NCBI GenBank assembly: GCA_965243325.1
Contig: CBDEUQ010000003.1
Coordinates: 186,001-250,000, forward strand
From: JANQOH01 sp965243325
GTDB lineage: Bacteria; Pseudomonadota; Alphaproteobacteria; UBA7887
DNA: 64,000 nucleotides
Direction: 5' to 3'
In this document: positions 60,934 through 64,000 of the stretch, piece after piece
Layout of the letters: every line of letters begins with the position of its first letter
Position numbering within the stretch: the stretch's first letter is position 1
Program-made: the position numbers and the translations under genes
The notes under the pieces: generated by a model
What the model saw: only the letters and a program-made list of their open reading frames with translations
Told to the model about the DNA's origin: nothing
The model's database searches: none

Positions 60934-61299
60934 TCAGGCGGCGACGACCTCGCTCGTCCGGCTGCGGTACGCGATGGCGCAGTGCGCTTCGCAATAGGGC
61001 CGTCCCGGCACGTGCGGGTTGCCGCAGAAATGGAAGCCCGGCTCGCCGGGGTGGCCGATCGGCCAGCGGCACATGCGCTCCGTGAGGTCGAGCGGACTCG
61101 ACGGGTGCTCCTTGCGCCGCGGCGGCTGCACGCCGCGGACCGCCGGACGCGGGCCCGAATTGTGCGACAGGCCCAGGCGGTTCGCCTTGCCGATCACCGC
61201 GTTGCGGGTCTTGCCCAGCTTGCCGGCGATGTTCCGCGCGCTGCGCCCCTCGCCCCACATTGCTTCGAGAATGGCGACCTCGCCGTCGGTCCACGCCAT
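60934..61299 (-). CDS. gcrA: GcrA-family cell cycle regulator
   Basis: 121 residues from ATG at 61299, preceded by GGGAGGG. N-terminal HTH MAWTDGEVAILEAMWGEGRSARNIAGKLGKTRNAVIGKANRLGLSHNSG, a basic linker, then the sigma-70-interacting end TERMCRWPIGHPGEPGFHFCGNPHVPGRPYCEAHCAIAYR with its conserved Cys/Trp/His. GcrA binds sigma-70 and acts at promoters carrying CcrM-methylated GANTC, coordinating replication-linked transcription. Its own upstream region carries a GAGTC (61347-61351). Marks the genome as alphaproteobacterial. Confidence 0.95.
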   Translation of the reverse strand: MAWTDGEVAILEAMWGEGRSARNIAGKLGKTRNAVIGKANRLGLSHNSGPRPAVRGVQPPRRKEHPSSPLDLTERMCRWPIGHPGEPGFHFCGNPHVPGRPYCEAHCAIAYRSRTSEVVAA

Positions 61300-61490
61300 G
61301 GCACCCTCCCGTTGTCCGCAACGCCCAATCGTTACCGATATTTTGTGAGTCCGGCAAGATGTTTGCACAACATTTTGTGATTTTCCCACAGGAATTCCCA
61401 ATTTATGCACATGCTTTTCCACGCCTTGCCCCAGCCCGCGCGGGCTGCTAGTGCATCCTGAGGCATGCGCCCCGGGGAAAGGTTCCGGCA
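61300..61490. promoter_or_regulatory. AT-rich divergent control region between gcrA and the DSD1-like gene
   Basis: This 191-base gap is far richer in A+T than its surroundings. It contains ATTTTGTGA twice as a direct repeat (61340-61348 and 61372-61380, 32 bases apart), a CACAA-N4-TTGTG dyad (61366-61379) that includes the second repeat, and one GANTC (GAGTC, 61347-61351) overlapping the first repeat. These sit where gcrA (minus strand) would be transcribed, so they are candidate regulator and CcrM sites. No clear -10/-35 was assigned. Confidence 0.55.
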
Positions 61491-62636
61491 ATGGCGGACT
61501 TGTCACCCAATGCTCATCTGATCGGCGCGGCCGGTGGCCGCTGGCGGCTGGCCACGCCCGCGCTGGTGCTCGATCTCGACGCGATGGAGCGCAACGTCGC
61601 GGCGATGGCGGCGCATTGCGAGCGTACCGGCCAGGCGCTGCGCCCGCACGCCAAGAGCCACAAGTCGCCGGACGTCGCCCGGGCGCAGATCGCCGCCGGC
61701 GCGGTCGGCCAGTGCTGCGCCACCCTGCGCGAAGCGGAAGCCATGATCGCCGCCGGCGTCGAGAGCGTGCTGATCACCTCGCCGCCGACCGGACCGGCGA
61801 AGGTCGCCCGGCTCATGGCGCTCCACGCCGCCGCGCCCGGCCTGATGGTGGTCAGCGACACCGCGGCCCACGTCGCCGCTCTCGCCGACGCCGCGAAGGC
61901 GCAGGGCGCGGCGCATCCGCTGAAGCTGGTCGTCGACTTCGATGTCGGCACGCACCGGACGGGGGCGCCCGACGCGGACGCCGTGGTCGCGCTGGCGCGC
62001 GCCGCGGCAGATGCGGATGCCCTCGCGTTCGCCGGGATCCAGGCCTACTACGGGCATTTGCAGCACATCGCGGATTTCGACGAACGCCGCGCCGCGGTGC
62101 GGGGCGAGAGCACGCGCATCCGCGAGGCGGTCGCCGCGCTCGCCGCCGCCGGACTGCCGCCGGCGCTGGTCACCGGCGGCGGCACGGGGACCCACGACAT
62201 CGACCACCGTGACGGCGTCCTCGGCGAGTTGCAGGCCGGCTCCTACGTTTTCGCCGACGTCGAGTACGACGCCTGCGCGCTGACCCCCGAAACCCCGCGG
62301 CCGTTCGAACCCGCGCTGTTCGTTCAGGCGACCGTCGTCAACGACGTTCACGACACCCACGCGATCATCGACGCCGGCCTGAAGAGCTTCGCCACGGACG
62401 GACCACGGCCGGCGTTCGCCGACCGCGCGCCGGCCGGCTCGCGCTACCGCTTTTTCGGCGACGAGCACGGAGCGGTGGTGTACGGCGACGCCAACGCCCG
62501 TCTCGCGGTCGGCGATCCGGTGCTCTGCCAGGTCCCGCACTGCGACCCGACGGTCAACCTGTACGACGCGTACCACTGCGTGCGCGGCGACGTGCTGGTC
62601 GACCTCTGGCCGGTTTCCGCCCGGGGCAACCCATGA
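61491..62636 (+). CDS. DSD1-family PLP enzyme (D-threonine aldolase/D-serine dehydratase-like)
   Basis: 381 residues from ATG at 61491. An alanine-racemase-type TIM barrel: PALVLDLDAMERNVAAMAAHC, PLP lysine in LRPHAKSHKSPDVARAQ, LVVDFDVGTHRTGA, AYYGHLQHIADFDERR, VTGGGTGTHDID, and a C-terminal metal site in CQVPHCDPTVNLYDAYHCVRGDVL, where His and Cys/Asp bind a divalent ion. It splits beta-hydroxy D-amino acids (to glycine plus aldehyde) or dehydrates D-serine. Its stop overlaps the next gene start (ATGA), so it is coupled to the molybdenum hydroxylase. Confidence 0.9.
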   Translation: MADLSPNAHLIGAAGGRWRLATPALVLDLDAMERNVAAMAAHCERTGQALRPHAKSHKSPDVARAQIAAGAVGQCCATLREAEAMIAAGVESVLITSPPTGPAKVARLMALHAAAPGLMVVSDTAAHVAALADAAKAQGAAHPLKLVVDFDVGTHRTGAPDADAVVALARAAADADALAFAGIQAYYGHLQHIADFDERRAAVRGESTRIREAVAALAAAGLPPALVTGGGTGTHDIDHRDGVLGELQAGSYVFADVEYDACALTPETPRPFEPALFVQATVVNDVHDTHAIIDAGLKSFATDGPRPAFADRAPAGSRYRFFGDEHGAVVYGDANARLAVGDPVLCQVPHCDPTVNLYDAYHCVRGDVLVDLWPVSARGNP

Positions 62637-64000
62637 CGCAATTCGGCATCGGTCAGCCGCTGCGGCGCAAGGAGGATTCGAGGCTGCTCACCGGCGCCGG
62701 GCGGTTCGTCGGCGACGCCACGCCCGCCGGCGCGGCGCACGCGTGGTTCGTGCGCTCGCCGGTGGCGCACGGCGACCTTCGCGCCGTCGATACCGTCGCC
62801 GCGCGCGCCGCCCCCGGCGTGCTGGCCGTCTACACCGCGGCCGACATCGCCGGCGCGCTCGGGCCGCTGCCGGTCGGCGTGCGCCCGCCGTTCAGCGACG
62901 GCCGCCCGGCGGCGATGCCGGCGCAGCCGCTGCTCGCCGAGGACCGGGTGCGCTACGTCGGCGACACGATCGCGATGGTCGTCGGCGACACCGAGGCGGC
63001 GGCGCAGACAGCGGCCGAGCGCGTCGCCGCCGACATCGCGCCGCGCCCGGCGGTGCTCGACGCGACGGCGGCGCTCACTCCCGGCGCGCCGCTTCTGTGG
63101 GACGGCGTGCCCGGCAACCTGTGCTTCTCCTGGGAGACCGGAGACGGCGAGGCGGTGCGGAAGGCGATGGCGGCCGCGGCGCACACGGTGCGTCTCCGCG
63201 CCGCCAACCCGCGAGTCGTCATCGGCGCGATCGAGACCCGCGCCGCCGTCGGCGCGTGGGACGGCGAGAGCGGCCGCTTCACGCTCGAATGCGCCTCGCA
63301 GATGCCGCATCCGCTGCGCACCGAGCTGGCGCAGGTGTTCGACCTTCCGGAGGAGCGCTTCCGCGTCGTCATCAACGACGTCGGCGGCGGCTTCGGAATC
63401 AAGAACTCGCTCTACCGCGAGCAGGCGCTGCTGCTGTGGGCGGCGCGCGCGCTCGACCGGCCGGTGCAGTGGATCGGACCGCGGACCGACGGCTTTCTCA
63501 CCGACTACCAGGGACGCGGGCGGGTGACCGACGCGACGCTGGCGCTCGACGAGGACGGGCGCTTCCTCGCCCTCGAGGTCGACATCGTCGGCGATCTCGG
63601 CGCCCACGCCGCCGCGCGCGGCGCGATCCCGTCCACCCTCAACTCGGCCTCGTTCTCGGGCGCCTACCGGACGCCGGCGATTCACATCCGGGCGCGCGGC
63701 GTGCTGACCAACATGGTGCCGACGGAGGTCTATCGCGGCGCCGGGCGCCCGGAGAACCTGCACCTTCTCGAATGTCTGGTCGACGAGGCGGCGCGCACGC
63801 TCGGCATCGACCGGATCGAGCTCCGGCGCCGCAACACGCTCACGCCCGCCGAGCTGCCGTTCCGCACACCGCTCGGACTGACCTACGACAGCGGCGACTA
63901 TCCGGCGACCCTGGAACGCGGCCTGGCGGAAGCCGACCGCGACGGATTCCCGGCGCGGCGGGCGGCGTCGGAACGGCGCGGGCGCCGGCGCGGCTTCGGC
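62633..64000 (+). CDS. Molybdenum hydroxylase large subunit (xanthine/CO dehydrogenase family), 3' end outside the window
   Basis: The first 456 residues from ATG at 62633 are visible; the frame is open to the window end. It matches the molybdopterin-binding chain: GQPLRRKEDSRLLTGAGRFVGDA, VRYVGDTIAMVVGDTEAAAQTAAE in the N-terminal ald/xan domain, then VVINDVGGGFGIKNSLYREQALLLWAARALDRPVQW and PTEVYRGAGRPENLHLLECLVDEAA near the cofactor. The NDVGGGFG loop is typical of the CoxL-like group; the AYxxR motif that defines true CO dehydrogenase is not yet reached. The small [2Fe-2S] and FAD subunits are not upstream; they may lie beyond the window. Confidence 0.9.
   Translation, partial: MTQFGIGQPLRRKEDSRLLTGAGRFVGDATPAGAAHAWFVRSPVAHGDLRAVDTVAARAAPGVLAVYTAADIAGALGPLPVGVRPPFSDGRPAAMPAQPLLAEDRVRYVGDTIAMVVGDTEAAAQTAAERVAADIAPRPAVLDATAALTPGAPLLWDGVPGNLCFSWETGDGEAVRKAMAAAAHTVRLRAANPRVVIGAIETRAAVGAWDGESGRFTLECASQMPHPLRTELAQVFDLPEERFRVVINDVGGGFGIKNSLYREQALLLWAARALDRPVQWIGPRTDGFLTDYQGRGRVTDATLALDEDGRFLALEVDIVGDLGAHAAARGAIPSTLNSASFSGAYRTPAIHIRARGVLTNMVPTEVYRGAGRPENLHLLECLVDEAARTLGIDRIELRRRNTLTPAELPFRTPLGLTYDSGDYPATLERGLAEADRDGFPARRAASERRGRRRGFG

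Noticed and set aside
62633..64000. Carbon monoxide dehydrogenase (CoxL) as a firm call
   Set aside because: The AYxCSFR-type motif that defines form I CoxL is not reached in the visible part, and many family members act on other substrates.

Overview
The window is a GC-rich (about 70%) alphaproteobacterial chromosome segment. The evidence is a GcrA-type cell-cycle regulator, the alphaproteobacterial AddAB pair, a ctaC-ctaD-ctaB-small ORF-ctaG-ctaE oxidase cluster divergent from tldD, and a bamD-recN-ligA cluster. A Rhodospirillales-like free-living aerobe fits, but the genus cannot be fixed from sequence alone. Gene density is high, many neighbours overlap by ATGA or GTGA, and most detectable promoters are housekeeping-like (TTGnnn, 17-18 bp, TAnnnT).

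Layout. 1-4.9 kb: a lower-GC accessory segment with an Xre/MbcA-type antitoxin (cut by the window edge), a RES toxin, and a TonB-dependent receptor plus PepSY membrane protein behind a Zur-like operator. 5.1-20.8 kb: a class III aminotransferase, trxA, then an ancestral addB-addA-trxA neighbourhood split by a 1280-bp IS256-type element. The genes tsaE (frameshifted), amgK-like, murU-like, addB and addA form one overlapping operon. A ferredoxin/NADP reductase-like gene, a STAS protein and an ammonium transporter follow, then a second inverted copy of the same IS. 20.8-27.8 kb: an ECF sigma/anti-sigma/secreted-protein operon, a FAD and Fe-S dehydrogenase, a serine-glyoxylate-type aminotransferase and an amidase. 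27.9-30.8 kb: an accessory patch with two decayed PIN toxins, a Phd-like antitoxin, and a coupled pair made of a DUF4365 protein and an uncharacterised 381-aa protein.

30.8-39.0 kb: dienelactone hydrolase, aryl-CoA ligase, an RsbW-like ATPase, a small exported protein, a thiolase, then dapF-mtaB-ftsY-yciB. 39.1-45.7 kb: the cytochrome c oxidase cluster and tldD. 45.7-49.7 kb: a five-gene overlapping operon (unknown 107-aa protein, HIBADH-type reductase, CaiB-type CoA transferase, MaoC-type hydratase, iron alcohol dehydrogenase) that looks like an acyl-CoA catabolic pathway. 49.9-57.3 kb: aminopeptidase P, a DUF1499 protein, ligA, recN, bamD. 57.4-64 kb: an exported cyclase with its own promoter and terminator, a MaoC protein, DUF1491, YggS, a ThiE-like protein, gcrA, a D-threonine-aldolase-like enzyme, and the start of a molybdenum hydroxylase large subunit that runs off the window.

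No tRNA, rRNA or CRISPR array was recognised. The strongest candidates for new biology are the DUF4365/381-aa pair, the target choice of the IS (same octamer containing a stop codon, just upstream of a promoter, twice), and the Zur-like control of the receptor operon.
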